DNA of 34,759 bases from an uncultured Pelagibacteraceae bacterium. GTDB taxonomy: Bacteria; Pseudomonadota; Alphaproteobacteria; Pelagibacterales; Pelagibacteraceae. Of this stretch, positions 17,001 to 27,097 are shown piece after piece. How positions within the stretch are numbered: position 1 is the stretch's first letter; the number at the start of each line of letters is the position of its first letter. Position numbers and translations under genes: made by a program. Under the pieces are notes generated by a model, which worked only from the letters and a program-made list of their open reading frames with translations, did not search any database and had not been told where the DNA came from. The stretch is from the NCBI GenBank assembly GCA_902583295.1, contig CACHUY010000012.1, forward strand, positions 1-34,759. The letters are read 5' to 3'.

Positions 17001-18563
17001 ACACCAGGAGTAACATTAATCTCACCTCCACCACATCACGACATTTATTCAATCGAAGATCTTGCGCAATTAATTTATGATTTGAAACAAATTAATCCTA
17101 AAGCAAGAATAGGAGTAAAACTAGTAGCTTCCTCAGGTGTTGGAACAATTGCAGCTGGTGTTGCTAAAGCTAAAGCAGATATAATTTTAATATCGGGACA
17201 TAATGGTGGAACTGGAGCAACACCTCAAACAAGTGTTAAATATGTTGGAATACCATGGGAAATGGGTTTGACTGAAGCTAATCAAGTTTTAACTTTAAAT
17301 AATCTTAGACACAAAGTTACTTTGAGAACTGACGGAGGAATAAAAACTGGAAGAGACGTTGTTATTGCAGCGATGATGGGAGCTGAAGAATATGGTGTTG
17401 CTACTACGGCCTTGGTAGCAATGGGCTGCATTATGGTAAGACAATGTCATTCGAACACCTGTCCTGTTGGTGTTTGCACTCAAGATAAAAAATTGAGAGA
17501 GAAATTTACTGGTACACCAGAAAAGGTAGTAAATCTTTTCACATTTATTGGAACTGAAGTACGAGAAATATTAGCAAAACTAGGATTTAAATCTTTAAAT
17601 GATATAATTGGCAGAACTGATCTATTAAGACAGGTTAGCAAAGGATCTCCAAAATTAGACGATTTAGATTTAAATCCATTATTTGTTCAAGCTGATAAAG
17701 GAAATAACAAAAGATATTGCGATATTCCAGAAATAAACAGTGTACCAGATACTTTGGATCAAAAGATTTGGCCTGAAATAGAAAAGTCTTTAGATAGTTC
17801 AGAAAAAATTGAAAAGGTTTATTCAATACAAAATACACATAGAGCTGTTGGAACAAGAATCTCTCATCATCTCTATAAAAAATATGGATATGAAAAACTT
17901 AATGATGGTTTTTTAACTTTAAGTTTTAAAGGCTCTGCTGGACAGTCTTTTGGAGCATTTTCTTCCAAAGGGTTAAAACTAGTTCTTAATGGAGATGCTA
18001 ACGACTATGTTGGAAAAGGTTTATCAGGTGCAACAATTTCAATTAAATTGCCAGAGGAAAGTAATTTAGTTTCCAATGAAAATACAATTTTAGGAAATAC
18101 AGTTCTTTATGGTGCTACCTCAGGCAAACTTTTTGCAGCAGGTCAAGCAGGAGAAAGATTTGCTGTAAGAAATTCTGGAGCTACAACAGTAATTGAGGGA
18201 TGTGATTCAAATGGTTGTGAATATATGACTGGTGGAATGGTAGTAATTTTAGGAGAGGTAGGAGATAATTTTGCAGCAGGAATGACAGGTGGTATGGCTT
18301 TTATTTACGATAAATCGAACCAATTTACCAAAAAAGTAAATTCTGAATCGGTTGTTTGGCAAACTGTAGAAACAGATTATTGGAAAGAAATTTTAAAGAA
18401 TTTAATATCTGAACACTCTAAGGAAACAGGATCTGAATTTTCAAGAAATATAATTAAAAATTATGAAGAGGAGTTAATTAATTTTGTTCAAGTTTGTCCT
18501 AAAGAAATGTTAGATAAACTAGATAACCCAATTACTCTTAAAGGTATTAAAAAAGTTAGTTAG
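14061..18563 (+). CDS. gltB: Glutamate synthase large subunit
   Basis: Makes two glutamates from 2-oxoglutarate and glutamine. 1500 residues, normal for the family. The class II glutaminase domain starts at Cys26 in DACGVG, so the first 25 residues are a removable propeptide. The FMN-binding domain holds GEGGEDEKRF, GAKPGEGGQLPG and SGHNGGTGATP; the 3Fe-4S cysteines are Cys1129, Cys1134 and Cys1139 (QCHSNTCPVGVC). The C-terminal GXGXG-repeat region (GGMVVILGEVGDNFAAGMTGG) is intact. A good ribosome-binding run (AGAGAGAAGAG) precedes the start within gltD. Its stop overlaps that of the minus-strand hydrolase gene by 4 nt. Confidence 0.97.
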   Translation: MKNYIKNKELLKQNHVYSDDMEHDACGVGIIASTEGKKSRKVVEYGIEALKAVWHRGAVDADGKTGDGAGIHVEIPKDFFVEKIEVTGHTHDNSEIGVGMIFLPRNDYEAQESCKTIVESELTKNGFSIYGWRQVPINPNVLGQKALQTMPEIIQVLFKSYDPELTNKDLERKIYETRRKIENEAFKKSLNHFYICSLSSKSIIYKGMFLAEAISDFYLDLKDERFISRFAIFHQRFSTNTAPSWNLAQPFRAIAHNGEINTFRGNKNWMKVHEQEMNSNLFENIENLKPVIQQGTSDSAALDNVFELLNISGQPAPLAKLMLVPDAWSKKNETLPKDHQQLFNFLNSTMEPWDGPAAIAGTDNEWVIAANDRNGLRPLRYAITKDKLLFAGSETGMIELNEKRILSKGRLGPGEIIGVRIEKGKVFKNKQIKDYLAKEYKHFNSQIIDLDEKLTISDEKNSYSGDELRRRQYTFGISLEDLELILHPMAEDAKEAIGSMGDDTPLAVLSDRYRPLYHFFRQNFSQVTNPPIDSLRENKVMSLKTRFGNLGNILNFDNLTKQNIYVLNSPILSNSQFEKFINFFGKNSSIIDCTFSDNENLHESIKRIQKDSEIAVRQGVTQLILSDKELSNVKLPIPMLLAVGAINSFLIEKKLRGYVSINVQSGEAMDTHSFATLIGVGATTVNPYLAFDSLYQRHEKKLFGKFSFDECVERYIKSVNAGLLKIMSKMGISVLSSYRGGCNFETVGLSRTIVADYFPGVVSKISGIGLTGIEKKIKEIHKEAFESSDTILPIGGIYRYRKNGETHQYQGKLIHLLQSAVGSNSYDAYKRYAEGIYNLPPINLRDLIDFRTKKLKGSIDISEVEPLSNILKRFGSGSMSHGALSKEAHETLATGMNRIKGASCSGEGGEDEKRFKVLENGDSANSRVKQIASARFGVTVNYLNNCNEIEIKIAQGAKPGEGGQLPGFKITKEIARLRHSTPGVTLISPPPHHDIYSIEDLAQLIYDLKQINPKARIGVKLVASSGVGTIAAGVAKAKADIILISGHNGGTGATPQTSVKYVGIPWEMGLTEANQVLTLNNLRHKVTLRTDGGIKTGRDVVIAAMMGAEEYGVATTALVAMGCIMVRQCHSNTCPVGVCTQDKKLREKFTGTPEKVVNLFTFIGTEVREILAKLGFKSLNDIIGRTDLLRQVSKGSPKLDDLDLNPLFVQADKGNNKRYCDIPEINSVPDTLDQKIWPEIEKSLDSSEKIEKVYSIQNTHRAVGTRISHHLYKKYGYEKLNDGFLTLSFKGSAGQSFGAFSSKGLKLVLNGDANDYVGKGLSGATISIKLPEESNLVSNENTILGNTVLYGATSGKLFAAGQAGERFAVRNSGATTVIEGCDSNGCEYMTGGMVVILGEVGDNFAAGMTGGMAFIYDKSNQFTKKVNSESVVWQTVETDYWKEILKNLISEHSKETGSEFSRNIIKNYEEELINFVQVCPKEMLDKLDNPITLKGIKKVS

Positions 18564-19303
18564 ATTAATAGTTTCAACTCTTTAAGAATTATTTTTAGAC
18601 CTTTCTTACTAGACAAACTATGATCACCATTTTTGACTATATTTAACTTTTTCTTTGCATTTGGAAAAAGTTTTAAAACTTTTCTAGAATAAGAAACCTT
18701 AACGGCCTCATCTTTTTCTCCATGAACCATAGTAACTTTAATTTTTAAATTAATTTTTTTATTTAAAACTTTATTTTTTCTTCCATCTTTAATTAGTTGA
18801 TATGTTATAGGATATTCATAATTTCCATGTTTTAAATTATAAATCCCTTTTGTAATTGTTTCTTCTTTCATCTTTTTGGAAAATTTTTTCCACATAATAT
18901 GTTCTAAAAATTCGGGAGCTGCACCAATTCCTAAAAAACCAACGATTTGATTTTTAAAAATTTTAAATTGTTTTAAAGAAATCCAAGCACCCATACTTGA
19001 ACCTATAAATATTATTTTGTCATCTTTTACATATTTTTTAACTAATTTTGAAGTTTCATCACTCCATTTTGAAATATTACTCTTTGTAAATTCTCCTGAA
19101 GATTTGCCATGTCCAGAATATTCAAGTGCTAGAAAGTTTATTTTATTTTTCTTTGCAAAATTTAATAATGCTTTAGGTTTCTCTCCTTCTAGATCTGACA
19201 TAAATCCATGCAAAAAAACAATCGATAAACTATTTTTATAAAATTTAGAAATAAATCTAATTTTCTTAGTTTTTGAGATCTTATGATATCTGAAATTCGA
19301 CAT
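18560..19303 (-). CDS. Alpha/beta-hydrolase (serine hydrolase)
   Basis: 247 residues with an intact catalytic triad: nucleophile Ser103 in IGSSMGAW, Asp198 in VHGEKDEAV, and His228 in NGDHSL. The oxyanion-hole region is LHGFMSDLEG (31-40) and the strand LALEYSGHGKSSG follows. The pattern resembles the ABHD10/palmitoyl-protein thioesterase-like group as I recall, so an ester or thioester substrate is plausible; the substrate is unknown. No signal peptide; cytoplasmic. It is divergent from the next gene with only 41 nt between starts. Confidence 0.85.
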   Translation of the reverse strand: MSNFRYHKISKTKKIRFISKFYKNSLSIVFLHGFMSDLEGEKPKALLNFAKKNKINFLALEYSGHGKSSGEFTKSNISKWSDETSKLVKKYVKDDKIIFIGSSMGAWISLKQFKIFKNQIVGFLGIGAAPEFLEHIMWKKFSKKMKEETITKGIYNLKHGNYEYPITYQLIKDGRKNKVLNKKINLKIKVTMVHGEKDEAVKVSYSRKVLKLFPNAKKKLNIVKNGDHSLSSKKGLKIILKELKLLI

Positions 19304-19330
19304 TTCGTTTATATATTTTGTCTAATAATA

Positions 19331-19336
19331 TATAAT
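19331..19336 (+). promoter_or_regulatory. Putative -10 box of the glycosyltransferase-thrS operon
   Basis: A perfect TATAAT (19331-19336) lies 8 nt before the start codon, so transcription would be essentially leaderless. No good -35 is seen at 17 nt upstream. The 41-nt space between the divergent genes leaves no other room. Confidence 0.4.
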
Positions 19337-19344
19337 CTTATCAG

Positions 19345-20499
19345 ATGGCAACTAATTTAAAAGTTTTACAAGTCATTCCGAAATTAGGGTATGGGGGAGC
19401 AGAAACAGGATGCTTTGATATAGCCCATTATTTACCTGAAAATAATTGTGAGTCGTTCATTGTAACTAGTGGCGGTGAATTACTTAAGTTTGTTGATAAA
19501 AAAAAGGTAAAAATTTTTAAGCTTCCTGTGCAAAGTAAAAATCCTTTATTAATTTTCATAAATTCAATTATTTTAATTGGAATTATTTTACTAAAAAATA
19601 TTTCGATAGTTCATGCTCGAAGCCGAGCACCAGCATGGTCCTGTTTAATAGCATCAAAAATTACAGGAAGAAAATTTGTAACAACTTTTCATGGTACTTA
19701 CAATTTTAAAACTAATTTTAAAAAATTTTATAATTCAGTCATGGTAAGATCTGATTTAATTATTGCAGGATCAAATTTTATTTTTTCTCATATCAAAGAA
19801 AATTATTCTAATTATTTAAATAATAAAAAAAAATTTTTAGTAGTTTTCAGAGGTATTAATGTTGATTATTTCGATTCATCTACAACTCTTGAAAATGATG
19901 AAAAAAAATTATTAAAACAATGGGATATTGACAAAGATAAAAAAATTATACTTTTGCCAGGCAGACTAACTTCATGGAAGGGTCAGGAAGTATTTATTGA
20001 AGCAGTCAATTTAATTAATATAGAACTTGGATATGAAGCATTTTATACTGTCATTCTTGGTAGTGATCAAGGTCGTGAACTCTATAAAAAAAAATTAATT
20101 AGACTCTCAGAGCAATACAGGATGACAAAACAAATAAGATTTATAGATCATTGCAAAAATATGGCTTTAGCTTACAAAGTTTCGGATATAATAGTTTCAG
20201 CTTCAATTGAACCTGAAGCTTTTGGAAGAGTATCAGTAGAAGCCCAATCAATGGGAAAACCAATAATAGCTAGCAATATTGGCGGTTCGAAAGAAACAGT
20301 TATTGATGAAAAAACGGGTTTTTTATTTGAGTCAAACAATGCCAAATCTTTAAGTAAACAGATTTTAAAAGTTCTTAATATGGATGAAACATCTTTAAAA
20401 ATGATGGGTATTGAGGCAAGAAAAAACGTTACTGAAAGATTTAATGTTGAAAAAATGTGTTTTTCTACTTATTCAGAGTATAAAAGACTATTAAATTAA
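19345..20499 (+). CDS. GT4-family glycosyltransferase
   Basis: 384 residues with the two-Rossmann GT-B arrangement. The N-terminal glycine loop is IPKLGYGGAET (11-21); the donor-binding half begins IILLPGRLTSWKGQEVFIEA and contains the EX7E motif EAFGRVSVE (Glu291, Glu299) after SASIEPEAFG. These are the features of retaining GT4 enzymes that move a sugar from a nucleotide donor to a lipid or polysaccharide acceptor. A hydrophobic segment about 69-83 may aid membrane association. The thrS start follows the stop with no gap. Acceptor and sugar are unknown. Confidence 0.88.
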   Translation: MATNLKVLQVIPKLGYGGAETGCFDIAHYLPENNCESFIVTSGGELLKFVDKKKVKIFKLPVQSKNPLLIFINSIILIGIILLKNISIVHARSRAPAWSCLIASKITGRKFVTTFHGTYNFKTNFKKFYNSVMVRSDLIIAGSNFIFSHIKENYSNYLNNKKKFLVVFRGINVDYFDSSTTLENDEKKLLKQWDIDKDKKIILLPGRLTSWKGQEVFIEAVNLINIELGYEAFYTVILGSDQGRELYKKKLIRLSEQYRMTKQIRFIDHCKNMALAYKVSDIIVSASIEPEAFGRVSVEAQSMGKPIIASNIGGSKETVIDEKTGFLFESNNAKSLSKQILKVLNMDETSLKMMGIEARKNVTERFNVEKMCFSTYSEYKRLLN

Positions 20500-22416
20500 A
20501 TGCCTACAATAACATTACCAGACGGAAATAATCTAAATTTTTCAAAAAAAGTTACAGGAACTGAGGTAGCTGAGAAAATAAGTAAGTCGTTGGCAAAACA
20601 AGCAATGGTTATAAGCGTTGATGGAGAACTTAAAGATTTAGATTATTTAATAGATAAAGATTGTTCAGTAAAAATTTTTACTTCAAAAAATCCAGAAGGG
20701 TTGGAGACAATTAGACATGATACAGCTCATATTTTGGCAATGGCTGTTCAGGAATTATTTCCGGGCACTCAGGTAACAATTGGTCCAGTTATTGAAAATG
20801 GATTTTATTATGATTTTGCCAGAAAAGAACCTTTTACTGAAGATGATTTAGTCAAAATTGAAAATAAGATGAAAGAAATTGTAGACAGAGATGAAATTAC
20901 CAAGAGAGAAGTTTGGGACAGAAATAAAGCTATTGATCATTTTAAAAAAAAAGGTGAAATTTATAAATCTGAATTAATTAAAGCTATCCCAGAGAAAGAA
21001 GATGTCTCAATTTATTTTCATGGTGATTGGCATGATCTTTGTAGAGGTCCTCATTTATCTTCAACAGGCAAAATTGGAAAATATTTTAAACTAACAAAAG
21101 TTTCAGGCGCTTATTGGAGAGGTGACTCAAAAAATGAAATGCTTCAAAGAATATATGGTACTAGTTGGGCTACTCAAAAAGATTTAGATGAACATCTTAA
21201 AAGAATAGAAGAAGCAGAAAAGAGAGATCATAGAAAATTAGGAAAAGAAATGGATTTATTTCATTTTAGAGAAGAAAGTCCAGGATCTGTTTTTTGGCAC
21301 GAAAGAGGCTGGGCATTATTCCAAAATTTAATTAATTATATGAGAAATAGACAGGATGCAGCTGGTTACAAAGAAATAAATACACCGGAGGTATTGGACA
21401 GACAATTATGGGAGAAATCAGGACATTGGGGGAAATATGGTGACAACATGTATACATCCGAAACTCCAGATGAGAAGGTGTTTGCAATAAAACCTATGAA
21501 TTGCCCAGGACACGTTCAGGTATTTAATCAAGGACTAAAAAGTTATCGAGATCTTCCTTTACGTTATGCAGAGTTTGGAAAAGTTCACAGATATGAACCA
21601 TCAGGAGCATTACATGGTTTACTTAGGGTTAGAGCTTTTACACAAGACGATGCACATATTTTTTGTTCAGAAGAACAAATTACGAGTGAGTGTTTAATTG
21701 TTACTAATTTAATTTTGGATATTTATAAAGACCTTGGGTTTGAAAATGTAATTCTAAAATATGCGGATAGACCAGAGGTAAGAGTTGGGAATGATGCGGT
21801 TTGGGATAAAGCTGAAGCATCTTTACTCGAAGCAGTAAAAGCTTCAAAGTTAGAATATAGCATTAACAAGGGAGAAGGAGCATTCTATGGTCCCAAAATT
21901 GAGTTTGTACTTAGAGATGCAATTGGTAGAGATTGGCAGTGTGGAACTTTACAAGTTGATTTAAATTTACCAGAGAGATTAGGGGCTTCCTATGTTGATA
22001 AAGATGGAACTAAGAAAATTCCTGTAATGTTGCACAGAGCACTATTTGGATCTTTGGAGAGATTTATTGGAATCTTAATTGAAAATTATGCTGGTAAATT
22101 TCCATTCTGGATATCACCTTTGCAAACAATGGTAATTCCTATTTCAGAAGAATTTAATGACTATGCTATTGAGATATCTAAGAAAATTAAAAATATAGGT
22201 ATAAGCACTTCTGTTGATTTAAAAAATCAAAATTTAAATTATAAAATAAGAGATCATTCGTTAGCTAAAATACCTCTTTTGTTAATTTGTGGTAAAAAAG
22301 AAGTTGACTCCAATACTGTAACGATTAGAAGATTAGACTCTGATAAACAAGAAAATATGGATATAAAAAAATTCTTAAAAAATTATTCTGCTTTAAACAA
22401 AGCATCTTCAAACTAA
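20500..22416 (+). CDS. thrS: Threonyl-tRNA synthetase
   Basis: 638 residues, class II. TGS domain 1-62, editing (SAD) domain with His73, His77, Cys181 and His185, so proofreading of serine should work. The zinc ligands are Cys335 (KPMNCPGH), His386 (DDAHIF) and His512 (MLHRALFGS). Anticodon-binding domain about 545-638. No spacer exists from the preceding glycosyltransferase stop (TAA-ATG) or to infC (TAA-GTG), and no separate ribosome-binding site is visible, so translation probably restarts from upstream. Confidence 0.97.
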   Translation: MPTITLPDGNNLNFSKKVTGTEVAEKISKSLAKQAMVISVDGELKDLDYLIDKDCSVKIFTSKNPEGLETIRHDTAHILAMAVQELFPGTQVTIGPVIENGFYYDFARKEPFTEDDLVKIENKMKEIVDRDEITKREVWDRNKAIDHFKKKGEIYKSELIKAIPEKEDVSIYFHGDWHDLCRGPHLSSTGKIGKYFKLTKVSGAYWRGDSKNEMLQRIYGTSWATQKDLDEHLKRIEEAEKRDHRKLGKEMDLFHFREESPGSVFWHERGWALFQNLINYMRNRQDAAGYKEINTPEVLDRQLWEKSGHWGKYGDNMYTSETPDEKVFAIKPMNCPGHVQVFNQGLKSYRDLPLRYAEFGKVHRYEPSGALHGLLRVRAFTQDDAHIFCSEEQITSECLIVTNLILDIYKDLGFENVILKYADRPEVRVGNDAVWDKAEASLLEAVKASKLEYSINKGEGAFYGPKIEFVLRDAIGRDWQCGTLQVDLNLPERLGASYVDKDGTKKIPVMLHRALFGSLERFIGILIENYAGKFPFWISPLQTMVIPISEEFNDYAIEISKKIKNIGISTSVDLKNQNLNYKIRDHSLAKIPLLLICGKKEVDSNTVTIRRLDSDKQENMDIKKFLKNYSALNKASSN

Positions 22417-22962
22417 GTGGCAGATTTTAAACAAAATTATTTTCAAAGAAGAACTAAGGATAGAGGCCCAAGATCTAACAATAGAATTTCTTCACCTGAT
22501 GTTCAGGTAATAGCAAGCGATGGTGAAAACCTTGGAGTACTTAATACCAATGAAGCTATCTCAATGGCAAAAAATCAAGGGCTTGATTTAATTGAAATAG
22601 CACCAAATGCAAACCCTCCAGTTTGTAAAATCATGGATATGGGTAAGTACAAATATGATGCCCAAAAAAAAGCAAATCTTGCAAAAAAGAAACAAAAAAT
22701 AGTTTTGTTAAAAGAAATTAAAATGAGACCTGTAACAGAAACTCATGATTATGATTTTAAAGTTAAAAATGCAAAAAAATTTATTGCAAAAGGGGATAAG
22801 GTAAAATTCACAATTAGATTTAAAGGTAGAGAACTACAACACTCACACTTAGGAAACGAGTTAATGGGCAAAATCAAGGAAGACATGAAAGATATTGGTA
22901 AGGTAGAGCTACATCCAAAATTTGATGGTAAGCAAATGATTATGGTTATCCAACCTTTATAG
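22417..22962 (+). CDS. infC: Translation initiation factor IF-3
   Basis: Prevents 50S joining and checks the start codon. 181 residues with the N-terminal domain, the Lys-rich linker (KANLAKKKQKI) and the C-terminal domain (VTETHDYDFKVKNAKKFI, HSHLGNELM). It starts with GTG directly after the thrS stop; E. coli infC uses AUU for autoregulation, so this rare-start control seems lost or replaced. A 53-nt spacer separates it from rpmI. Confidence 0.96.
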   Translation: MADFKQNYFQRRTKDRGPRSNNRISSPDVQVIASDGENLGVLNTNEAISMAKNQGLDLIEIAPNANPPVCKIMDMGKYKYDAQKKANLAKKKQKIVLLKEIKMRPVTETHDYDFKVKNAKKFIAKGDKVKFTIRFKGRELQHSHLGNELMGKIKEDMKDIGKVELHPKFDGKQMIMVIQPL

Positions 22963-23015
22963 GGCTTAATAGAGGTTGTAAAATTACACCATTCTTTGTA
23001 TAAGTCCGCAGATTT

Positions 23016-23222
23016 ATGCCTAAATTAAAAACAAAAAGCTCAGCAAAAAAAAGATTTAAGATATCAGCGAAGGGGAAAGTAATGACAGCCCAAGCTGGAA
23101 AGAGGCACGGCATGATTAAAAGAACAAATTCACAAATTAGAAAATTAAGAGGCACTACAACAATGTCCAAGCAAGATGGAAAAATTGTCAAATCATACAT
23201 GCCCTACAGTTTAAGAGGTTAA
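23016..23222 (+). CDS. rpmI: Ribosomal protein bL35
   Basis: 68 residues, basic, beginning [14 protein letters not shown] and ending with the family's SYMPY motif. Two bases separate it from rplT. No obvious ribosome-binding site lies directly before the ATG. The infC-rpmI spacer (22963-23015) holds a short TGTAA/TTACA repeat but no convincing L20-binding leader. Confidence 0.97.
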   Translation: MPKLKTKSSAKKRFKISAKGKVMTAQAGKRHGMIKRTNSQIRKLRGTTTMSKQDGKIVKSYMPYSLRG

Positions 23223-23224
23223 AA

Positions 23225-23581
23225 ATGGCGAGAGTTAAAAGAGGTGTAACAAGTAAAGCTAAGCATAAAAAAGTCTTAAAAGCTGTAAAAGGTCAATGGG
23301 GTAGAAGAAAAAATACTATAAGAGTAGCAAAGCAGGCAATGGAAAAATCAATGCAATATGCTTATAGAGACAGAAGAAACAAAAAAAGAGATTTCAAATC
23401 TTTATGGATACAAAGAATCAATGCGGGCGTTAGAGCTGAGGGTTTGACATATTCTAAATTCATAAACGGATTGAGCAAATGTGGTATTGCAATAGATAGA
23501 AAAATTCTTGCTGAAATTGCATATGATAGCCCAGAAGCATTCAAAACAATTGTACAAAAAGCCCAATCAGCATTGAATTAA
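23225..23581 (+). CDS. rplT: Ribosomal protein bL20
   Basis: 118 residues, beginning [19 protein letters not shown], the N-terminal tail that threads into 23S rRNA, and containing [25 protein letters not shown] clear ribosome-binding site AAGAGG precedes the ATG. Normal length. In other bacteria bL20 represses its own operon; nothing here proves it. Confidence 0.98.
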   Translation: MARVKRGVTSKAKHKKVLKAVKGQWGRRKNTIRVAKQAMEKSMQYAYRDRRNKKRDFKSLWIQRINAGVRAEGLTYSKFINGLSKCGIAIDRKILAEIAYDSPEAFKTIVQKAQSALN

Positions 23582-23624
23582 TTTTCATTGTTGTTTTTCT
23601 AAGGTTAACAAATATTCTACTGTT

Positions 23625-24692
23625 ATGTCTGATATTAAAAAAATTAAAGATGAATTCTTAAATAAACTAAGTACAGATTTAAATATTGAAAGTGTAAATC
23701 AAATTAAGTCGGAGTTATTTGGTAAGAATGGTAAAATTTCTAATTCTTTTAAAAACCTTGGATCTTTACCCGCAGAAGAACGTAAAAAATTTGCATCAGA
23801 TTTAAATTTTATAAAAGATGAACTCCAAGAAAAAATTAATAAAAAAATTCAAGAAATAGAAATTAAAGAAATAAATTCTAAGCTAGAGAATGAAAAAGTA
23901 GATATAACTCTACCTGAAAGAAATATTATTCAAGGTAAGATACATCCTGTTTCTCAAGTTATAGATGAAATATCCTCTATATTTTCTGAAATTGGTTTTA
24001 GTGTTGAAGAAGGACCAGATGTTGAGAATGAACATTACAACTTCACTGCATTAAACACACCAGATAACCATCCAGCAAGAGACATGCATGACACTTTTTA
24101 TTTAGATGATAAAAAGGAATTACTTTTAAGAACTCATACATCTCCAGTACAAGTACGAACTATGTTAAAAGGTAAACCTCCTTTTAAAATTATTGCTCCT
24201 GGTAGAACATATAGATCTGACAGTGATCAAACTCATGCTCCAATGTTTCATCAAGTTGAGGGACTTCATATTGATAAAAATATTAATATGGGACATTTAA
24301 AAGGTTGCCTAAATTATTTTATAAAATCCTTTTTTGAAGTAGATAAAATTAAAATGAGATTTAGACCAAGTCACTTTCCCTTTACCGAGCCATCAGCAGA
24401 GGTTGACATTGGCTATGAGCTGAAGGACAGCAAAATAGTTATTGGAGAGGGAGATAAATGGTTAGAGATTTTGGGTTGTGGTATGGTGCACCCAAATGTA
24501 CTTAAAAATGTAAAAATAAATCCAGATAAGTATCAAGGCTATGCTTTTGGGATTGGCATAGATAGGTTAGCAATGCTTAAGTATGGAATAAATGATCTAA
24601 GAGCTTTTTTTGAGACTGACTATAGGTGGCTAAATCATTTTGGTTTTGATCCATTAGATGTACCTTCAAATTATAGAGGTCTTAGTAGATGA
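23625..24692 (+). CDS. pheS: Phenylalanyl-tRNA synthetase alpha subunit
   Basis: 355 residues. N-terminal coiled coil about 1-95 (Lys/Glu-rich), then the class II catalytic core: [20 protein letters not shown] (motif 2) and [17 protein letters not shown] (motif 3). The stop and pheT start overlap by 4 nt (ATGA). The start is the ATG at 23625; the weak AAGG upstream is more than 20 nt away, so the start has little independent support. Confidence 0.97.
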   Translation: MSDIKKIKDEFLNKLSTDLNIESVNQIKSELFGKNGKISNSFKNLGSLPAEERKKFASDLNFIKDELQEKINKKIQEIEIKEINSKLENEKVDITLPERNIIQGKIHPVSQVIDEISSIFSEIGFSVEEGPDVENEHYNFTALNTPDNHPARDMHDTFYLDDKKELLLRTHTSPVQVRTMLKGKPPFKIIAPGRTYRSDSDQTHAPMFHQVEGLHIDKNINMGHLKGCLNYFIKSFFEVDKIKMRFRPSHFPFTEPSAEVDIGYELKDSKIVIGEGDKWLEILGCGMVHPNVLKNVKINPDKYQGYAFGIGIDRLAMLKYGINDLRAFFETDYRWLNHFGFDPLDVPSNYRGLSR

Positions 24693-27097
24693 AATTCACG
24701 ATAGGCTGGCTTAAAGAACACCTTGATACAAAGTTCAAGGATAATGAAATTCTTGAGAAGTTGACTGATGTTGGACTTGAAGTTGAGAGTTTTGAAAAGT
24801 TAAGTACTGACCTGGATAATTTTAAAGTAGCAAAAATTATAAATGCTGAGCAACACCCAAATGCAGACAAGCTTAAAGTATGCGATGTTGATATAGGTGA
24901 ACAAAATACAGTAAAAGTTGTTTGTGGAGCACCCAATGCTAAAAAAAACCTACTTACTGTTTATGCTGGTCCTGGATCAGTAATTCCAAAAAACAACATG
25001 AAACTCACGGTTAGTAAAATAAGAGGTGTAACCTCATATGGGATGCTATGTTCAGAATCAGAATTAAATTTATCTGATGAAAGTGATGGAATAACAGAGC
25101 TAAAGTCAAATAAGTACTCAGACAAATTAGGAAAAAATTTTTTTAAAAATAGTACTGAAAAAGTTATTGATTTGTCAATCACTCCTAATCGACCTGATTG
25201 TTTAGGGGTAAGAGGAGTAGCTAGAGACCTTGCAGCAGCAGGAGCTGGGAAATTAAAACATACTTCAAATATAAATATTAAAAAAAACGGGGCTCAAAAA
25301 ATTAAAGTTTCTATTACAAAAGATAAAAATCAAGGTTGCACTATTTTTGGCAGTTGCTTAATTAAAGATGTTGCAAACAAAGAAAGTCCAAAATGGCTAA
25401 AAGATAAAATAGAGTCATTAGGTCAAAAACCTATTTCAGCAATTGTAGATATAACTAATTATGTAATGTTGGATTTAAATAGACCACTTCACGCATATGA
25501 TGTCGATAAAATTGATAAGGAAATTATCGTTAGAAATTCAGTTAAGGGTGAAACTTTCGAAGCTCTTGATAACAAAGTCTATAAATTAGATAATGACATG
25601 TGTGTTATCTCAGATAAAAGTGGTATTTTAGGTTTAGGTGGGATAATAGGAGGTTCACGTTCAGGCACTGAATTTAATACTAAAAATATTTTGTTAGAAT
25701 CTGCATATTTTTTGCCCAGATCTATTAGAAAAACCTCAAAACTATTGAATATTGATACTGATGCTAAATTTAGATTTGAAAGGGGTATTGATCCTCAATC
25801 AATTGAAATTGGTCTAAAAAAAGCTGCACAATTAATTACTGAAATTTGTGGTGGTAAAGTTAGTAAGTTTGATATTCAAAAAACTAAGAAAGAAAAAAAA
25901 AATAAAATTAAATTCAAGATTCCTTTATTTGAGAGAATTGCAGGCTTTGAGGTAAAAGATAATGAAATAATTAAAATCTTAAAAGATTTAGGATTTGAGG
26001 TTTCTAAAAAGAAATTGGAATTAGAATTAAAAATTCCTACTTGGAGACCAGACATAACTCAACCTATAGATATAGTTGAAGAGATAGTAAGAATTAAAGG
26101 TTACAATAATATAAGAACTTTGGAACCAGATAAAACAAGATTTAAAGCTACACTCAACAAACAACAAAAACTTTTTCATTTTTTGCAGCGCTCTGTGGCA
26201 TCGAAAGGATACTTTGAAACTATAACTTGGTCCTTCACAGATTCAAAATTAAACAGTTTTTTTAAAGAAAATTATAAAGAAATTAAAATAGTAAATCCAA
26301 TAAGCTCAGACTTAGATGTTTTAAGAAATTCAATATTTTCTAATTTGACATCCTATCTCAAGAAAAATTTAGATAGAGGTTTTAAAGACGTTTCTCTTTT
26401 TGAAATAGGGCCAATTTTTAAGGATAACAAACCTGGCGAACAATTAACGGTGATAGGTGCGATAAAATCAGGAAAGATATCAAGATTAAACTGGAATGAA
26501 GAAAATAGATCGGTTGATGTATTTGATGCAAAAAAAGATGTAATTCAGACTTTAGTAGAAGCAGGATATGATAGGCAAAATTTATTCGTAAGAGAAAAAT
26601 CACCTTCTTATTATCATCCAGGAAAATCTGGCTCTGTATATCTTGATAAAGATGATATTAATTTGGTGGCTTACTTTGGAGAAATTCATCCAAATATCAT
26701 AAAAAAACTTGATATAAAAACTGAAGCACTTGTTGGTTTTGAGATTTATCTAGATTACCTAAAAGATAAAAAACTTAAACTTAAAGACTTAAAATCTCAA
26801 TTTAAATTCTCAGACTATCAAAAATCAGATAGAGACTTTGCTTTTGTAGTTGATAAATATTTTAAAGCTCAAGATTTAATAGATATAATATCTTCTATTG
26901 ATCAAAGTTTAATTAAGTCAGTTAAAATTTTTGATGTTTATGAGGGTGAAAATATTCCTAAAGACAAAAAGTCTATAGCTCTCAATGTAACTATTCAATC
27001 ATCAGAAAAAACATTAGAAGAAAGTGATCTTGAAAAAATTAATAAACTTATAATTTCAACTGTTGAGACTAAATCAGGCGCAAAAATTAGGTCATAA
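24689..27097 (+). CDS. pheT: Phenylalanyl-tRNA synthetase beta subunit
   Basis: 802 residues. N-terminal tRNA-binding domain ([19 protein letters not shown]), [19 protein letters not shown] in the B1 region, the B3/B4 editing region around the central part, B5 (about 410-490), and a C-terminal FDX-ACB domain ([26 protein letters not shown]). Forms the alpha2-beta2 enzyme with pheS. Complete and of normal length, and directly followed by lepA. Confidence 0.97.
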   Translation: MKFTIGWLKEHLDTKFKDNEILEKLTDVGLEVESFEKLSTDLDNFKVAKIINAEQHPNADKLKVCDVDIGEQNTVKVVCGAPNAKKNLLTVYAGPGSVIPKNNMKLTVSKIRGVTSYGMLCSESELNLSDESDGITELKSNKYSDKLGKNFFKNSTEKVIDLSITPNRPDCLGVRGVARDLAAAGAGKLKHTSNINIKKNGAQKIKVSITKDKNQGCTIFGSCLIKDVANKESPKWLKDKIESLGQKPISAIVDITNYVMLDLNRPLHAYDVDKIDKEIIVRNSVKGETFEALDNKVYKLDNDMCVISDKSGILGLGGIIGGSRSGTEFNTKNILLESAYFLPRSIRKTSKLLNIDTDAKFRFERGIDPQSIEIGLKKAAQLITEICGGKVSKFDIQKTKKEKKNKIKFKIPLFERIAGFEVKDNEIIKILKDLGFEVSKKKLELELKIPTWRPDITQPIDIVEEIVRIKGYNNIRTLEPDKTRFKATLNKQQKLFHFLQRSVASKGYFETITWSFTDSKLNSFFKENYKEIKIVNPISSDLDVLRNSIFSNLTSYLKKNLDRGFKDVSLFEIGPIFKDNKPGEQLTVIGAIKSGKISRLNWNEENRSVDVFDAKKDVIQTLVEAGYDRQNLFVREKSPSYYHPGKSGSVYLDKDDINLVAYFGEIHPNIIKKLDIKTEALVGFEIYLDYLKDKKLKLKDLKSQFKFSDYQKSDRDFAFVVDKYFKAQDLIDIISSIDQSLIKSVKIFDVYEGENIPKDKKSIALNVTIQSSEKTLEESDLEKINKLIISTVETKSGAKIRS

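Noticed and set aside
22963-23015. L20-type leader or attenuator before rpmI
   Set aside because: Only a 5-bp inverted repeat is present; no pseudoknot or terminator-like structure can be supported.
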